DNA of 64,000 bases from contig UYJD01000012.1 in NCBI GenBank assembly GCA_900618795.1, positions 988,176 through 1,052,175 of the forward strand, written 5' to 3'. Positions 62,992 to 64,000 of this stretch are shown piece after piece. The translations under genes were made by a program, and so were the position numbers. The notes beneath the pieces were generated by a model. It ran no database searches. It was not told the DNA's origin and saw nothing but the letters and a program-made list of their open reading frames with translations. Source of the DNA: Cyanodermella asteris. Taxonomy: Eukaryota > Ascomycota > Lecanoromycetes > Ostropales > Stictidaceae. The number at the start of each line of letters is the position of its first letter. Position 1 is the first letter of the stretch.

Positions 62992-64000
62992 ATGGCGGTG
63001 CTGAAAGTTCTCATTGTCGGTGGAGGATGCGGAGGACCAGTTGCGGCATATTGGCTCGCACGAGCAGGCCACGAAGTCACGATAGTCGAGAGGTATCCTG
63101 CATTACGTGCAGGAGGAACTCAGATTGATCTCCGAAACCAAGCCGTCGAGATTGTCAAACGGATGGGGCTGTTCGATAGCATCCGCGAGAGAACGATTCC
63201 CGAAGCTGGAATTGCATTCGTTGATCGAAACAACAAGACCAGAGCATTCTGGCCTGGCGCCGGATCTGAGAACGGGACGAGCTTTTTCACTCAAGAGATT
63301 GAGATTATGCGAGGCGATTTGGTGCGCATCCTGTACAATGCTACAAAAGAGAATGTCAAGTACGTGTTCGGCAAGACTGTCGATTCGTACGTGCAAGACG
63401 CCGACTCGGTGACCGCCACGTTCTCAGATGGTACTGAAGGCGTCTACGATCTCCTTGTCGGTGCTGACGGACTCGGGTCAAGAACACGGCGGTCAATACT
63501 GGGCCCAGACAAGAAAGGAACCATCAACTCGCTCAATCTGTACCTCGCATACGGGTTCATTCCGAAAGACAAATCCGACACAGACGTGGCCAGAATGTTG
63601 TACTTGCCAGGTCGCAAGATGGCCATGCTGCGGAGCACTAAAGACCACTCGACGCAGGCGTACTTCGGCATTCAGTCCGACTCGGAAGAGATGCCGCTTA
63701 CTCACCAAACTTCCCGAAGCGGAGCAGCGCGATTTCTGGATCAAGCTATTCCAGGGCGCGGGCTGGGAAACTGACCGGATGATCTCCGGCCTAAAGTCGG
63801 CCACGGACTTCTACTGCACGGAGGTCGCGCAAGTGAAATCGCCGACTTGGTCGAAAGGTCGCATCGTGCTCTGTGGCGATGCAGGCTACTGTCCGTCACC
63901 TGCAACTGGCATCGGCACCGCTACTGCTGTCATCGGAGCGTACGTCCTCGCCGGCGAGATCGCAAGCCGCCCAGATGATCTCGAGACGGCACTGGAGAGG
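62992..64000 (+). CDS. FAD-dependent monooxygenase, frameshifted and cut by the window end
   Basis: The ATG at 62992 starts a FAD-binding-3 type hydroxylase (salicylate/PHBH-like). Seen: the dinucleotide fold LIVGGGCGGPVAAYWLARAGHEVTIVER, RAGGTQIDLR, the DG motif VGADGLGSRTRR, and FGIQSDSEE. At about 63685-63705 the frame changes: the conserved continuation LLTKLPEAEQRDFWIKLFQGAGW, CTEVAQVKSPTWSKGRIVLCGDAGYCPSP (the GD motif that contacts FAD) runs in a second frame to the window edge. No intron fits between the two. So either the gene is a recent pseudogene or one base is wrong in the assembly. The protein would be longer than seen, as the last helix region is missing. It lies downstream of a P450 on the same strand. 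Confidence 0.87.

Noticed and set aside
1-64000. CRISPR arrays, LTR elements, Helitrons, origins
   Set aside because: No regularly spaced repeats, long terminal repeats, reverse transcriptase, transposase or helicase motifs were seen on either strand.

Overview
This 64 kb window looks like nuclear DNA of a filamentous ascomycete (Pezizomycotina; Dothideomycetes is my guess from the mix of gene families, not proven). The evidence is short spliceosomal introns of about 45-170 nt with GTRNGT donors and CTAAC/CTGAC-type branch points, a mosaic of unlinked single genes on both strands with no operons, and typical fungal families: Crh-type GH16, GH128, DHA2 drug/H+ antiporters, acetamidase-type amidase, cytochromes P450, an NB-ARC/TPR receptor and F-box-like proteins. 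A 588-base run of N (20214..20801) shows it is a draft scaffold.

Layout. 1-10 kb: a Crh-like cell-wall transglycosylase lacking one catalytic glutamate, a cytosolic GH5 hydrolase, a lactose-permease-like sugar transporter and a large coiled-coil protein. 10-13 kb: gene-poor, with a decayed D-2-hydroxyacid dehydrogenase. 13-20 kb: an accessory block with a DHA2 transporter, an amidase and a P450, ending in the gap. 21-33 kb: an NLR-like NB-ARC/TPR protein, a TM9 (EMP70-type) membrane protein, an FBPase-fold sedoheptulose bisphosphatase, IMP dehydrogenase and a GFA-domain protein. 34-42 kb: an NTF2-like protein with a probable GC-AG intron, a mitochondrial helical-repeat protein, a GNAT acetyltransferase, a small acidic protein, a 5S rRNA fragment and a protein with two F-box-like segments. 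42.7-45.9 kb: a gene graveyard with a broken deaminase-like gene, an SDR remnant and a broken carboxymuconolactone-decarboxylase-like gene. 46-57 kb: a secreted GH128 glucanase, a basic-tailed nuclear-type protein, a BTB protein, ribosomal protein S19, WDR89-like WD40, a succinyl-CoA:3-ketoacid CoA-transferase with an in-frame amber codon, an AhpD-like protein and a small secreted Cys protein. 57.5-64 kb: an unidentified decayed frame, a long gene-poor stretch, a second P450 and a flavin monooxygenase that carries a frameshift and runs off the window.

How the genes relate. The window is not one pathway. Housekeeping genes (IMPDH, RPS19, TM9, WDR89, SCOT, SBPase) are interleaved with accessory secretory or detoxification genes (P450s, MFS, amidase, glucanases). 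The MFS-amidase-P450 block and the P450-monooxygenase pair resemble small metabolic neighbourhoods, but neither has a backbone synthase. Three beta-glucan-active or related hydrolases (GH16, GH5, GH128) lie within 47 kb. No tRNA, CRISPR, LTR element or intact transposon was recognised. Exon coordinates were derived by hand from splice motifs, reading phase and family conservation.
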